From assembly GCA_947458275.1 (NCBI GenBank), contig CANGYR010000009.1, positions 1 through 64,000 of the forward strand: a stretch of 64,000 bases of DNA, written 5' to 3'. This document shows, piece after piece, positions 38,356-48,275 of this stretch. Each line of letters opens with the position of its first letter. Position 1 is the first letter of the stretch. The position numbers were made by a program, and so were the translations under genes. A model generated the notes under the pieces. That model was not told where the DNA came from. It made no database searches and was given only the letters and a program-made list of their open reading frames with translations. The stretch comes from Chitinophagaceae bacterium (lineage in GTDB: Bacteria; Bacteroidota; Bacteroidia; Chitinophagales; Chitinophagaceae).

Positions 38356-39288
38356 ATGGAAATATTTAGGGATATTGATTCATTGCCGGTTTTTTCAAAT
38401 GCGGTCATTACCATTGGCACTTTTGACGGTGTTCATCTGGGACATCAGCAAATCCTACGTCAGCTTACCGGTGAAGCCCAATCCATTAATGGCACTTCTG
38501 TCCTGATAACTTTTTATCCGCATCCCAAGCAGATAGTTGGTTTTGATAAAAAAACGCTCTATACCCTCAATACAGTTGAGGAAAAAGCAACATTGCTTGA
38601 ACAAGCCGGAATTGAGAAACTGGTAATTGTTCCATTTAATAAAGCATTTTCTGATCAGACAGCAGATGAATACATCGGAAACTTTCTGGTAAAGAACTTT
38701 CATCCTCACACCATCATTATCGGATACGACCACCGATTTGGGAAAAACCGTTCGGGTGATTACCAGATGCTGGAAAAATATGCCGAAAAATACCATTATA
38801 CGGTGAAAGAGATTCCTGAACACATACTCAGGGATGTAACCATCAGCAGTACTGCTATCAGAAAAGCCCTGCTTTCGGGCGATATTGCAACTGCCAATAC
38901 CCTGCTAGGTTACGATTATTTCTTTTCGGGAAAAGTGGTAGAAGGCAACCAGCTGGGTCGTCAAATCAACTTCCCTACTGCCAATATTGAAACAGAAGAT
39001 GCAAATAAATTAATACCTGCCAACGGAGTGTATGCGGTGAGATTAAAAATTGCTGACGATGAACCAGCGTACAAAGGGATGATGAACATAGGGATGAGAC
39101 CGACTGTTGGCGGAGATAAGCATACCATCGAAGTGAATGTTTTTGATTTCAACCGTGATATTTATCAAAAAAATATCACCGTATCAGTTGTTGAAAAAAT
39201 TAGAGATGAGATTCGTTTTGATAACATTGAAGCATTAAAAGTACAGCTTTCAAAAGACAGCATTGAGGCGAAAAAATTGTTGCTGTAA
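38356..39288 (+). CDS. ribF: Bifunctional riboflavin kinase / FAD synthetase
   Basis: 310 residues from ATG 38356 (MEIFRDIDSLPVF). The adenylyltransferase half has IGTFDGVHLGHQQILRQL and IIGYDHRFGKNRSGDYQML. The kinase half has GQLGR-like EGNQLGRQINFPTANIE, NGVYAVRLK and GMMNIGMRPT. It makes FMN and FAD from riboflavin. The stop is one base from the convergent holA stop. Confidence 0.95.
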   Translation: MEIFRDIDSLPVFSNAVITIGTFDGVHLGHQQILRQLTGEAQSINGTSVLITFYPHPKQIVGFDKKTLYTLNTVEEKATLLEQAGIEKLVIVPFNKAFSDQTADEYIGNFLVKNFHPHTIIIGYDHRFGKNRSGDYQMLEKYAEKYHYTVKEIPEHILRDVTISSTAIRKALLSGDIATANTLLGYDYFFSGKVVEGNQLGRQINFPTANIETEDANKLIPANGVYAVRLKIADDEPAYKGMMNIGMRPTVGGDKHTIEVNVFDFNRDIYQKNITVSVVEKIRDEIRFDNIEALKVQLSKDSIEAKKLLL

Positions 39289-39289
39289 T

Positions 39290-40291
39290 TTATTTCAACA
39301 TCATTTTAACCACCATCTCCTTCATTAAAGTCGCGCCGTCAGAGCCACTATCGCCAACACCCAGACTTTTGAGATTATAGTGATTCAGCAGAAGAATGAT
39401 CCTCTCAACACCCGAGTAGCCATAATTTTTAGCAGCAGCCATCCCCTGTTGTAAAGAAACGGAATTAAAATAAAAAACCGGCTTTAAAGCAGCTTCTGAT
39501 TTATTGGACATTCCAAACACGCTATAGACCTTACTGAAAAATGCATACAAGGTGGGCAATGCCAGGTGGATGGAAACAGATTTGGGATTGCTTTCAAAAT
39601 AAGAAATGATTTTTATGGCTTTGGCCAGATCTTTATGCGCAATGGCGGCCTGCAGTTCAAAGACATTGTATTCCTTGCTTATACCCACATATTTCTCAAT
39701 CACATCTTCATCAATTGTCTTTTCATCTTTCAGGTTTAATGATATCTTTTTGATTTCATTACTTATTCGGCTGAGGTCGTTGCCTAGATGCTCTTCCAGT
39801 AATGTTACAGCTTTGTTGTCTATTAAAAATCCCTGCTGTTTGACATGAGTAGCAATCCAGTCGTGTATTTTATCTTCCCTCAATTCCTGAGAATGAAATA
39901 CCACTGTGTTTTTCTCCAGCAATTTGGAAATGGCCTTTCTTTTATCCGGCCCTTTTCCTTTATAGGCAATTACAAAAATCGTTGATGGAAGTGGCTCCCG
40001 GATATAAGGCTCCAGCAGTTCAAATGAATTCATTTGCTGGGCTTCTTTTAATATTACCACCTGTTTTTCAGAAAACATAGGATATCTTCTGCAGGCATTG
40101 ATTATGGCCGCCCATTCTGCATCTTTTCCATAAAAAACTGACAAATTAAATGAAGCCTCTGATTCTGACAGAATGTGATGTTCAGCATATTCTGTCAATA
40201 CATCTATGTAATAATCTTCTTCCCCATATATCCAGTATACAGGTTTAAATTCTTTCTTTCTCCACTCCCCTAATATTTTTTCAACACTCAT
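39290..40291 (-). CDS. holA: DNA polymerase III subunit delta
   Basis: 333 residues from ATG 40291 (MSVEKILGEWRKKEF). It loads the sliding clamp. The family hallmarks are YWIYGEEDYYIDVL, FYGKDAEWAAIINACRRYPMFSEKQVVILKEAQQ and the AAA-like fold with GNDLSRISNEIKKISL. The C-terminal helical domain follows. An ordinary core gene in a convergent pair with ribF. Confidence 0.9.
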   Translation of the reverse strand: MSVEKILGEWRKKEFKPVYWIYGEEDYYIDVLTEYAEHHILSESEASFNLSVFYGKDAEWAAIINACRRYPMFSEKQVVILKEAQQMNSFELLEPYIREPLPSTIFVIAYKGKGPDKRKAISKLLEKNTVVFHSQELREDKIHDWIATHVKQQGFLIDNKAVTLLEEHLGNDLSRISNEIKKISLNLKDEKTIDEDVIEKYVGISKEYNVFELQAAIAHKDLAKAIKIISYFESNPKSVSIHLALPTLYAFFSKVYSVFGMSNKSEAALKPVFYFNSVSLQQGMAAAKNYGYSGVERIILLLNHYNLKSLGVGDSGSDGATLMKEMVVKMMLK

Positions 40292-40375
40292 ACAAATCAA
40301 ATGATATGCAATCTATAAAATAAAGTTCAAAGCGGAATTTTTCCGAAGGAATTTGTACAAAGACTTGAAATGTTT

Positions 40376-43300
40376 TTAGAATAGTGCTTTTACCGAAGCT
40401 CTCCCTATATGAATAACATTGGACGCGCCGGGCTTTCTTCCTTCGTATTGCATATTGATTTCCACGTTCCCGGCAATTCTTTTGGTAAAATCAATTGTCC
40501 ATAAATAATTATTTCCCGGAAGCAACCCATCGAGCAGAATAAATCCAACGGTGGTATTGGCAGCGCCTTTATATGAGTTGAAATTTATTTTGTTGTAAGA
40601 AAGCTTCGCATTGATGCTACTGTTTGAAAATACATTGTACTTTATTTCTGCATTCAGGATATTTTGCGTCACTCTTTCCATAGAATCAATCCTGTTTAAT
40701 TTACGCGTAAACGAATACCCGATTGTAGCTCTGAATGTATTTTGATATTGATAACTGAGATTGGGCTCAATGGTTTGCTGACTTATATTAAAATTCCTAT
40801 TATCAAATTTCAGGCCGGTAGTAGATAAACTATTGGCAACATCTCTGAAAGAAATATTGGAAAGCAACTTTCTGTTTATATTCCATCTTATCTTACCCAA
40901 AATTGTTCTGATATTTCTTGATTCAAAACCGAAAGTCAGCAATGACTTGGAGTCCGATTTACTGTGCGTTGCTTCCAGCCCCCATTTAGTACTCTTCCTA
41001 TTAAAATAAAGCGTATTTGATAAAAACGAATTCAGCGTAATCAAATTTGTATCCGAGGAAGATTGATAAAAAGGATTAAAAACAACGTTGCCATTGGAAA
41101 TAATCTTTCGATTTACCTGAAGAGAAGAATTACTTCCAATCCTAGACAGAAACTTACTGATACCGATTGTCTGATTTTTAATAACATTAGCCGGTTGGAT
41201 ATTTATACTGTAGTTAAACTGAAGATAACTTGCTTTTACATATTGATTGCTAGGTGTAAAAATTCTGATATACTTTTTCTGATCCCGAAACAATGCCGTT
41301 TCAAATTCATTCAGTTCCTCAATTCCATTGTTATTGTAATCGACCCAGGTATATTCACCCTGTCCAACAGGTACTGCCACGAAAGTAAACTCTCTTCTTT
41401 GCTCCTGTCCGCCACCCAGCTCATACAATACATTCCCGTTGATTAACCCCTTCCATTCATTGAATGAATATTCAGACCTTCCCAACAATGTCTTATCTGC
41501 TTTGAGTTTACTGAGATTAAATCGAACAATCTCCAGTGTCCTGTAATTGACATTTAACTTCAACTGACGATTGGGATTTTTCAGCAATTCGGTGCTGAGG
41601 GAGTAGTTGTAACTCTGGTCAGCTTTTTGCAATGATTTGTTTACCGGCAGCCGATCTACCCTGCTGTAAAATACCGCTCCCCATTTATTCAATATTGAAT
41701 CATTAGATTTAAGATAAAGTTCATACACATCAAAGCCAAACGAAGACGCCGTCAGTGTATCGCTTTGCTTGTTATTGAACTTATTGTATTCGCCTGTATA
41801 TTTAACTCCTGCATTTAATGAAGCCAGATGAGTGAATGTTTTTTTAACATCAATATTCGGTCTTAGAAAAAATCCACGCTGAAACTGATTGTCGAAATTG
41901 AGCAGACTAAGTCTTGAATTAACTGAAATGCTATTTCCTGAAAAATTTTGTTCGATGAGATGATTGTTGCCGTTGTAATTATCAGAGCGATTGTAATTAA
42001 CCAACTCATATTTAAAACTGTTTGTTTCATTGCCTGAGAGTCTGAATGATACACGTGTTATCTTTTCATCTGATGGTCCGATATTGAAAGGAAGACTCCA
42101 GTCTCTCAAAAATTCAACATTTCTGAGTCGTTCAACAGGCCTGAATCTGCCCTGAACATATTCAAATCCTGCATTTGTCTCTGTCTTCAGTTTTTTGGAG
42201 AAAATTGAAAACGTTTTGCTTTCATGCTTAACATTTAATTTGCCTGCAAACCCATTATCATTTGATTTATCTTTTGATGAGAAAAGATTTATATCATAAT
42301 TACTTACTGCCAATTCGGAGGTAATACTTAATCGCGTATTTGGAAGATAGCTGAACATTGCCGAGACGATTTGCAGTTTTTTAGGCGTTACCAGAAAAGC
42401 CACCGGATCCCAGTCTCCACGCTTTAGATTATTTGCATCCGGAGAAATCCATTCATACACTTTGCCATTTGCTCCGCTGATTACCTGTCTGTAATTTCCT
42501 TTACCTAATCCAACATAAGTAAAAGATACATTGTACAATACATCCTGCTGACTGGAAGACTGCACAAAAATGGAGTCGCGCTGGTTTACATTGTAAACCG
42601 TGTCTATTTTTTTGTATAAAATTCTGCCGGCAACAAAAGTATCTTTAACCGCAGAAGGCACGAAAGCATTTTGAATACTGTCACCAATTGCAGCAAGAAC
42701 CTGCTTTTGAGCAAAATCGAGTGGCTGGTCTATCACAGAGTTTTTGGCATCCGAATTGGAGAATACTGAAACTGAGGCAACCAATTTTTTTTTGTAGTTG
42801 AATTCATTACTGCCGAATATTTGTGCGTTCAGATAATTTCGGTCGGCATATTCAAACTCCACCTGAATCCTTCTGTCTTTATTGATTAGTCGGCGGGGTG
42901 TAAAAGTAATTTCGGCGGTGTTGTAATTGATCACATAATCCTGGTCCTCTCCTCTTTGCAGTAATTCTCCATCAATAAAAACCCTTTCCGTTCCGGCCAG
43001 AATGACAAAAAACAATTCATTATTGGCGCTCTGGAGTCTGTAAGGACCCTGATTCCCTTCAATCGGAATCAGGATATTTCTGGTGAATTTTCCTTTTGCA
43101 ACAGATCCGCTGAATAAAAATGAGTTCTTTGAATTTTTATTGACTTCGTTTTCTGTACTGAAATAAACACCTTGCAGTCGTTTATAAAAATTCAGAAAAT
43201 AATTTTTTTTTGTTCTGATATCAAGATCACCAAAAGATGCCTGCCAGTTTTTCTTTTTGATTTGCATAAAGATGCGGTCAAAATCTCTGAGGTCTCTGGT

Positions 43301-43873
43301 ATTGCCATCCGGCTGAATAGGCACATTGTTGTCTGTTATGGCAGCAGTCAATTCGAGACTGTCACCTATAAATCCGCTCAGTTGCAGATTGAGGGTTGAA
43401 TTCACGCTAGCATCCTGGTTGTTGCCAAAAGAAATACCTCTCCCGATGCTACCCTCTGTCTGCAGCTCCCCGAAATTAAAAATTGAATTCTGTTGGGCAG
43501 CCAGACTGTTTGTTAGTCTTACAGGACTTTTCGTATCCAGAAAATTATACCGCACCTCTTCATAATTCATCCTTCTGGTTACTGCATTAAGCTTAAGCGG
43601 GAACACCCTGTATTGTACCAGAACGCTGTCTGCATAAGGCCTTCGAATCCACGTAAGCACAGCACCTGCTTCATCTATTTTATAATAGTTTTGAGGCACA
43701 TTGTAAACAGTAAAACTATTGGGTACAATACTCAGCGTATCAATCTGTTCCGGAAAGTCTGAAAAGGCGATGATTTTTTTTCTTAGATTGGAAAGCGGGC
43801 GGGCATCAAATTGCGCAAAACCATAATTAGCAATGAGCAAGATGATGAGTAATAGGTATAATTTTCTGTACAT
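40376..43873 (-). CDS. Very large outer-membrane beta-barrel-like protein
   Basis: 1165 residues from ATG 43873; the frame opens one codon earlier at a TTG. The signal peptide ends NYGFAQ. The body is beta-rich with alternating aromatics, for example GSIGRGISFGNNQDASVNSTLNLQLSGFIGDSLELTAAIT and FEYADRNYLNAQIFGSNEF, and ends in a Phe. The GRGISFGNNQD...LNLQLSG section recalls a stretch in SprA-type gliding/T9SS barrels, but the protein is less than half SprA length. The exact family is not recognised. It lies between holA and sdhB, both on the minus strand with modest gaps. Confidence 0.7.
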   Translation of the reverse strand: MYRKLYLLLIILLIANYGFAQFDARPLSNLRKKIIAFSDFPEQIDTLSIVPNSFTVYNVPQNYYKIDEAGAVLTWIRRPYADSVLVQYRVFPLKLNAVTRRMNYEEVRYNFLDTKSPVRLTNSLAAQQNSIFNFGELQTEGSIGRGISFGNNQDASVNSTLNLQLSGFIGDSLELTAAITDNNVPIQPDGNTRDLRDFDRIFMQIKKKNWQASFGDLDIRTKKNYFLNFYKRLQGVYFSTENEVNKNSKNSFLFSGSVAKGKFTRNILIPIEGNQGPYRLQSANNELFFVILAGTERVFIDGELLQRGEDQDYVINYNTAEITFTPRRLINKDRRIQVEFEYADRNYLNAQIFGSNEFNYKKKLVASVSVFSNSDAKNSVIDQPLDFAQKQVLAAIGDSIQNAFVPSAVKDTFVAGRILYKKIDTVYNVNQRDSIFVQSSSQQDVLYNVSFTYVGLGKGNYRQVISGANGKVYEWISPDANNLKRGDWDPVAFLVTPKKLQIVSAMFSYLPNTRLSITSELAVSNYDINLFSSKDKSNDNGFAGKLNVKHESKTFSIFSKKLKTETNAGFEYVQGRFRPVERLRNVEFLRDWSLPFNIGPSDEKITRVSFRLSGNETNSFKYELVNYNRSDNYNGNNHLIEQNFSGNSISVNSRLSLLNFDNQFQRGFFLRPNIDVKKTFTHLASLNAGVKYTGEYNKFNNKQSDTLTASSFGFDVYELYLKSNDSILNKWGAVFYSRVDRLPVNKSLQKADQSYNYSLSTELLKNPNRQLKLNVNYRTLEIVRFNLSKLKADKTLLGRSEYSFNEWKGLINGNVLYELGGGQEQRREFTFVAVPVGQGEYTWVDYNNNGIEELNEFETALFRDQKKYIRIFTPSNQYVKASYLQFNYSINIQPANVIKNQTIGISKFLSRIGSNSSLQVNRKIISNGNVVFNPFYQSSSDTNLITLNSFLSNTLYFNRKSTKWGLEATHSKSDSKSLLTFGFESRNIRTILGKIRWNINRKLLSNISFRDVANSLSTTGLKFDNRNFNISQQTIEPNLSYQYQNTFRATIGYSFTRKLNRIDSMERVTQNILNAEIKYNVFSNSSINAKLSYNKINFNSYKGAANTTVGFILLDGLLPGNNYLWTIDFTKRIAGNVEINMQYEGRKPGASNVIHIGRASVKALF

Positions 43874-43958
43874 CAATTGACGGGATGAATAATTGTGTAC
43901 ATAAATTGATTATCGGGCAGCATGGAATCTGTCATTTATCCATACCCAATTTACAATT

Positions 43959-44726
43959 TTATTTTTCTTCTGAGCTCAGACCGGCTTTGATGTATTCACT
44001 ATTTAAGCGAGCAATATTGGCTATAGAAATACCTTTGGGGCATTCAGCTTCGCAGGCGTAAGTGTTGGTACAGTTGCCAAATCCTTCTTTATCCATTTGA
44101 GCCACCATATTCAGCACACGGTTAGCTCTTTCGGGCTGCCCCTGAGGTAATAAAGAGAGTTGGGAAACTTTGGCACCCACGAACAGCATGGCGCTTCCGT
44201 TTTTACAAGTGGCTACACATGCGCCGCAACCGATACACGCTGCCGCCATAAATGCATCGTCTGCATCTTTTTTATCTATAGGGATGGCATTGGCGTCAAC
44301 GGCATTACCTGTATTTACACTGATGTAACCGCCTGCTTGTATAATTCTGTCAAAAGATGATCTGTCTACCACCAAATCTTTCACTACAGGGAATGCCTGA
44401 CTGCGCCATGGTTCTACCACAATAGTATCGCCATCTTTGAAGGCGCGCATGTGCAACTGGCAGGTGGTGTTTTGCTGCCAGGGTCCATGAGCCTGACCAT
44501 TTATGTACATGCTGCACATACCGCAAATACCTTCCCGGCAGTCATGGTCGAAAGCGATTGGCTCTTTGCCCTCCACAATAAGTTGTTCGTTCAAGACATC
44601 GAACATTTCGAGAAAGCTCATTTCGGAGGAGATGTTTTTCACCTGATAGGTATCAAAATTTCCTTTTGCCTGGCTGTTTTTCTGACGCCAAACTTTAAGC
44701 GTCAGATTCATGTGGTAGTGTTCCAT
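43959..44726 (-). CDS. sdhB: Succinate dehydrogenase / fumarate reductase iron-sulfur subunit
   Basis: 255 residues. [2Fe-2S] ligands are in CREGICGMC and NTTC; [4Fe-4S] and [3Fe-4S] ligands are in [11 protein letters not shown] and CEAECPKGI. It passes electrons from the flavoprotein to the quinone. ATG 44726 is 7 bp behind sdhA; an alternative ATG is five codons on. Last gene of sdhCAB. Confidence 0.95.
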   Translation of the reverse strand: MEHYHMNLTLKVWRQKNSQAKGNFDTYQVKNISSEMSFLEMFDVLNEQLIVEGKEPIAFDHDCREGICGMCSMYINGQAHGPWQQNTTCQLHMRAFKDGDTIVVEPWRSQAFPVVKDLVVDRSSFDRIIQAGGYISVNTGNAVDANAIPIDKKDADDAFMAAACIGCGACVATCKNGSAMLFVGAKVSQLSLLPQGQPERANRVLNMVAQMDKEGFGNCTNTYACEAECPKGISIANIARLNSEYIKAGLSSEEK

Positions 44727-44733
44727 ATCTTAA

Positions 44734-46710
44734 TTATTTATAGCTGCGCTGTGTTGGTTTAACAATTTCAAAAGTCAAAGGTTCTTTGTGTAACTCCCAG
44801 TAGTCTTCCCCTTTCAGTTCCCATGCGGCTACATAGGCATAGTTTTCATCGTCTCTTTTGGCTTCTCCGTCTTCTGTCTGGCTTTCCTCTCTGAAGTGAC
44901 CGCCGCAACTTTCGTTTCGGTCCAGCGCGTCGATACACATCAACTTGCCGAGCTCAATGAAATCGGCCACCCTTCCTGCTTTATCAAGCTCAGGATTGAA
45001 TTCATTGATATCACCAGGGATTCTAACATCACTCCAGAATTCAGCTTTTAACTGTTTCAATTCTTCCAGAGCCTGTTTCAATCCCTGCTCATTTCTGGCC
45101 ATACCACATTTATCCCAGATAATCTTTCCAAGTCTTTTATGAAAACTCTCCACTGTTTGCTTTCCCTTTATATTAATCAACTTATTCAGGCGATCAGCTA
45201 CTTCTTTTTCTGCTTCAACAAAAGCCTGATGATCTGTTGATATAGAAGATGTTCTGATTTCATCAGCAAGATAATTTCCCAGCGTATAAGGAATAACGAA
45301 ATAACCATCAGCCAGGCCTTGCATCAATGCTGATGCTCCTAGTCTGTTGGCTCCGTGGTCGCTGAAATTGGCTTCTCCCAATGCATATAATCCCGGAACG
45401 CTAGTTTGCAGTTCATAATCAACCCATAGACCTCCCATGGTATAGTGTACTGCAGGGTAAATGCGCATGGGCATTTCGTATGGATTTTCTCCGGTGATCT
45501 TCTCGTACATTTCAAAAAGATTACCGTATTTCTCTTCCACTACTTTCTTACCGAGCGCGTATATCGTTGCATCATCTGTATTCTCCATGCCTGTCTTTCC
45601 TGCTTCGGTTCTGCCATAACGCATGATGGAATCTTTGAAATCAAGGTAAACCGCCATTTTGGTAGTCCCTACTCCATATCCTTCGTCGCATCTTTCTTTA
45701 GCTGCTCTGGAAGCCACATCTCTTGGCACCAGATTACCGAATGCGGGATATCTTCTTTCCAGATAATAATCTCTTTCTTCTTCGGGGATATCGTTGGGTT
45801 TACGATTGTCTCCTTTCTGTTTGGGTACCCATATTCTTCCGTCATTTCTCAGACTCTCACTCATGAGGGTCAGTTTACTTTGATGGTCACCGCTCACCGG
45901 AATACAGGTGGGGTGAATCTGAGTGAAACAAGGATTGGCAAAATGCGCTCCTTTCTTGTGGGCCTTCCAGGCAGCGGTGACATTACTTCCCATGGCATTG
46001 GTACTCAAGTAGAATACATTACCGTATCCACCTGAACATAACAGTACCGCATGTCCGAAATGTCTTTCAAGTTTACCTGTAATCAAATCCTTTGCAATAA
46101 TACCTCTTGCCTTGCCGTCTATTTTCACCACCTCAAGCATTTCATGGCGGGAGTACATTTTAACATTGCCCAACGCTACTTGTCTTTCCAATGCACTGTA
46201 AGCACCCAGCAATAACTGCTGACCGGTTTGGCCGGCCGCGTAGAATGTTCTTTGCACCTGCGTACCTCCGAAAGAACGGTTGCTCAGCAAACCACCGTAC
46301 TCTCTTGCAAAAGGAACGCCCTGCGCCACACACTGATCAATGATAGAAGTACTAACTTCTGCCAGACGGTGCACGTTGGCTTCTCTTGCTCTGTAATCTC
46401 CACCTTTAACCGTATCGTAAAACAAACGGAATACAGAGTCTCCGTCATTCTGATAATTTTTGGCGGCATTGATTCCCCCTTGAGCGGCGATACTGTGCGC
46501 GCGGCGGGGACTATCCTGAAAACAAAATGCTTTTACTTTATATCCCAGCTCTCCCAATGAAGCGGCTGCAGAGGCTCCGGCCAAACCGGTACCTACAATA
46601 ATCACCTCCAGCTTACGCTTGTTTGCGGGATTAACCAACTTCACATGTCCTTTGTAATCGCTCCACTTTTTATTCATTTCTCCGGGTGGAATCTTAGCAT
46701 TTAAAGTCAT
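44734..46710 (-). CDS. sdhA: Succinate dehydrogenase / fumarate reductase flavoprotein subunit
   Basis: 658 residues. The FAD-binding dinucleotide fold ([20 protein letters not shown]) is followed by the FAD-linking [13 protein letters not shown]. The catalytic region has [17 protein letters not shown] and the substrate-binding HYTMGG and [16 protein letters not shown]. It catalyses succinate to fumarate in the TCA cycle with menaquinone in this phylum. Gene order C-A-B with tight spacing marks one operon. Confidence 0.97.
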   Translation of the reverse strand: MTLNAKIPPGEMNKKWSDYKGHVKLVNPANKRKLEVIIVGTGLAGASAAASLGELGYKVKAFCFQDSPRRAHSIAAQGGINAAKNYQNDGDSVFRLFYDTVKGGDYRAREANVHRLAEVSTSIIDQCVAQGVPFAREYGGLLSNRSFGGTQVQRTFYAAGQTGQQLLLGAYSALERQVALGNVKMYSRHEMLEVVKIDGKARGIIAKDLITGKLERHFGHAVLLCSGGYGNVFYLSTNAMGSNVTAAWKAHKKGAHFANPCFTQIHPTCIPVSGDHQSKLTLMSESLRNDGRIWVPKQKGDNRKPNDIPEEERDYYLERRYPAFGNLVPRDVASRAAKERCDEGYGVGTTKMAVYLDFKDSIMRYGRTEAGKTGMENTDDATIYALGKKVVEEKYGNLFEMYEKITGENPYEMPMRIYPAVHYTMGGLWVDYELQTSVPGLYALGEANFSDHGANRLGASALMQGLADGYFVIPYTLGNYLADEIRTSSISTDHQAFVEAEKEVADRLNKLINIKGKQTVESFHKRLGKIIWDKCGMARNEQGLKQALEELKQLKAEFWSDVRIPGDINEFNPELDKAGRVADFIELGKLMCIDALDRNESCGGHFREESQTEDGEAKRDDENYAYVAAWELKGEDYWELHKEPLTFEIVKPTQRSYK

Positions 46711-46747
46711 AATTATGTTATTGGTTTTGAAATCTTTTTTAAGTTAA

Positions 46748-47416
46748 TCAGGCAATCCATTTTAAATAGATGGCAACAGGCATCAAAGCAAATAATACGC
46801 AAATGATGACAGAATATCCCAAGCCCAGCATCTTGATGATGGGAGTGTATTTTTTATGATTGACACCCAATGTTTGAAATGCACTTTGAAATCCATGATA
46901 CAAGTGCCAGAACAATGCAACAACCCCTACAAGATATGCAATCACTACCCACTGATTGGCGAATACCAGTTTCATTTCTTCATAAAGATTATGTGGTCTG
47001 TCGCCACTGTACAAAGCGACTTTTGTACCAATGAAAAAATGATACAAGTGCATGATTAGGAAAAGTAGTAACAATGTTCCCAATATACCCATTGAACGAC
47101 TGTACCAGTTGCTGTTTTTAGATGGCTTGTTATAATAATAGCCAACAGGACGAGCTGCATTGTTTTGTTTCCAAAGTAACAATCCCTGGATGATGTGAGT
47201 GATCAATCCTACAAACAATCCAATTTCAAGAAAGCGTACAATCCAGTTGTGGCTCATGAAATGTGCAAACTCATTAAATGTTGCTCCGCCATCATTAAGA
47301 AATATGCAAGCATTTACACCGGCATGTACAATTAAAAATGTAATCAAAAAAATTCCGGTAAGGCCCATAGTAAACTTTTTGCCTACTGAAGAAATAAAAA
47401 ATTGTTTCCAGGTCAT
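46748..47416 (-). CDS. sdhC: Succinate dehydrogenase cytochrome b subunit
   Basis: 222 residues from ATG 47416 (MTWKQFFISSVGKKFTMGLTGIFL), chosen over an upstream non-ATG start. It has five membrane helices with histidines for diheme binding (ITHIIQGLLLW, LYHFFIGTK, LFWHLYHGFQSAFQ), typical of the single-subunit anchor in Bacteroidota and Wolinella type complexes. First gene of the operon, with a TATTTTTG promoter box 32 bp upstream. Confidence 0.95.
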   Translation of the reverse strand: MTWKQFFISSVGKKFTMGLTGIFLITFLIVHAGVNACIFLNDGGATFNEFAHFMSHNWIVRFLEIGLFVGLITHIIQGLLLWKQNNAARPVGYYYNKPSKNSNWYSRSMGILGTLLLLFLIMHLYHFFIGTKVALYSGDRPHNLYEEMKLVFANQWVVIAYLVGVVALFWHLYHGFQSAFQTLGVNHKKYTPIIKMLGLGYSVIICVLFALMPVAIYLKWIA

Positions 47417-47447
47417 ATATGAAAGTTGAGGGATATAAAAATTTATG

Positions 47448-47455
47448 CAAAAATA
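47448..47455 (-). promoter_or_regulatory. Bacteroidota -7 promoter box of sdhCAB
   Basis: TATTTTTG on the minus strand, followed by CA, matches TAnnTTTG exactly. It is 32 bp in front of the sdhC ATG. A TTTTTG 13 bp further up is too close to be a standard -33 element. Confidence 0.55.
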
Positions 47456-47533
47456 AGGCACGAAGTTTCAAAAAGCTACTTTATTCTAACTTTTTCTTTA
47501 GTAAGTAGTTATGAAGCTAAACAAACAGCTTTC

Positions 47534-48097
47534 TCATCCGATTCTATTGTTGATTTCCGATTCAATCATAGAGAATATCAATTCGGGCTTGAGGGTTCGC
47601 CATTGAGGTAATTCGAGCATTTCTACATAGTGTGTTAGCCGCGCTTTTTTGAAATCATATTTGCTTTGTTCGGGCATATTTAAAATTGCAACCCACCCTC
47701 TCTCATCTTCCAGTTGTTCTCGCCATTCTTCATAATAACTATCATCGCTGCTGTGAAAATTGAGTACATTTTCAGCAATAAAAATAAATTTATTGATGCC
47801 CTTTTTAAAAAGCTGGTCGGTAATATCTCTGCGCAATGTCATGATATCATTTTCAATGGCATCATTCCACTCACCCATTAATTCAATGATGACATACCGT
47901 TGTTCATAATCTGCAAACAAAATTTTCATATAAAGTGTCCGGGAACCAAACTCATCCCACTGCGGATGTATATAATAGTTATAAAGGGTTTGCGAATATT
48001 CAAACTCGCTGTAGGTACGACCATAGAAAGGAGATTGCGGATCTTCGTCTGCAATATAAAGATGACGCCAGTTATAAAATGGTTCTATGTCTTGCAT
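47534..48097 (-). CDS. Conserved-type hypothetical protein
   Basis: 187 residues, acidic and aromatic-rich, no signal or membrane helix. Features include FYNWRHLYIADEDPQSPFYGR, YVIIELMGEWNDAIENDIMTLRR and ERGWVAILNMPEQSKYDF. I know no function; length and codon use are those of a real gene. It ends 118 bp in front of sdhC and runs the same way, so it could share regulation with the sdh operon. The start ATG 48097 is followed upstream by patch 6 of the repeats. Confidence 0.7.
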   Translation of the reverse strand: MQDIEPFYNWRHLYIADEDPQSPFYGRTYSEFEYSQTLYNYYIHPQWDEFGSRTLYMKILFADYEQRYVIIELMGEWNDAIENDIMTLRRDITDQLFKKGINKFIFIAENVLNFHSSDDSYYEEWREQLEDERGWVAILNMPEQSKYDFKKARLTHYVEMLELPQWRTLKPELIFSMIESEINNRIG

Positions 48098-48110
48098 GAT
48101 TTAATTAGGC

Positions 48111-48206
48111 GATTTGACAATTTGACGATTCGACAATTCGATTGTAATTTATAATTAAACAGTTTTCTCCAATTGTCGAATCGTCGAATTGCCGAATTGT
48201 CAAATT
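48111..48206. repeat. Gene-end word repeat, patch 6, with a 21-bp hairpin
   Basis: Words atttgac, aattcgac and aattgcc fill the gap. Arm 48118-48138 pairs with 48171-48191 over 21 bp with one G-U, leaving a loop of about 32 nt. The 19-mer 48187-48205 occurs exactly, reversed, at 62164-62182 in patch 11. It lies beyond the terminator of the T9SS gene, about 70 bp behind its stop, and 14 bp from the start codon of the neighbouring hypothetical gene. Confidence 0.75.
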
Positions 48207-48228
48207 ATAATAGGGAATTTAAAAAAAA

Positions 48229-48250
48229 GAGGCCATCAAATGACAGCCTC
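48229..48250 (-). terminator. Intrinsic terminator of the T9SS-substrate gene
   Basis: GAGGC (48229-48233) pairs with GCCTC (48246-48250), with an inner CAT/ATG pairing. On the minus strand the stem is followed by TTTTTTTT. Confidence 0.8.
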
Positions 48251-48275
48251 CCCCTTATTAACCCAAATAAGAATT

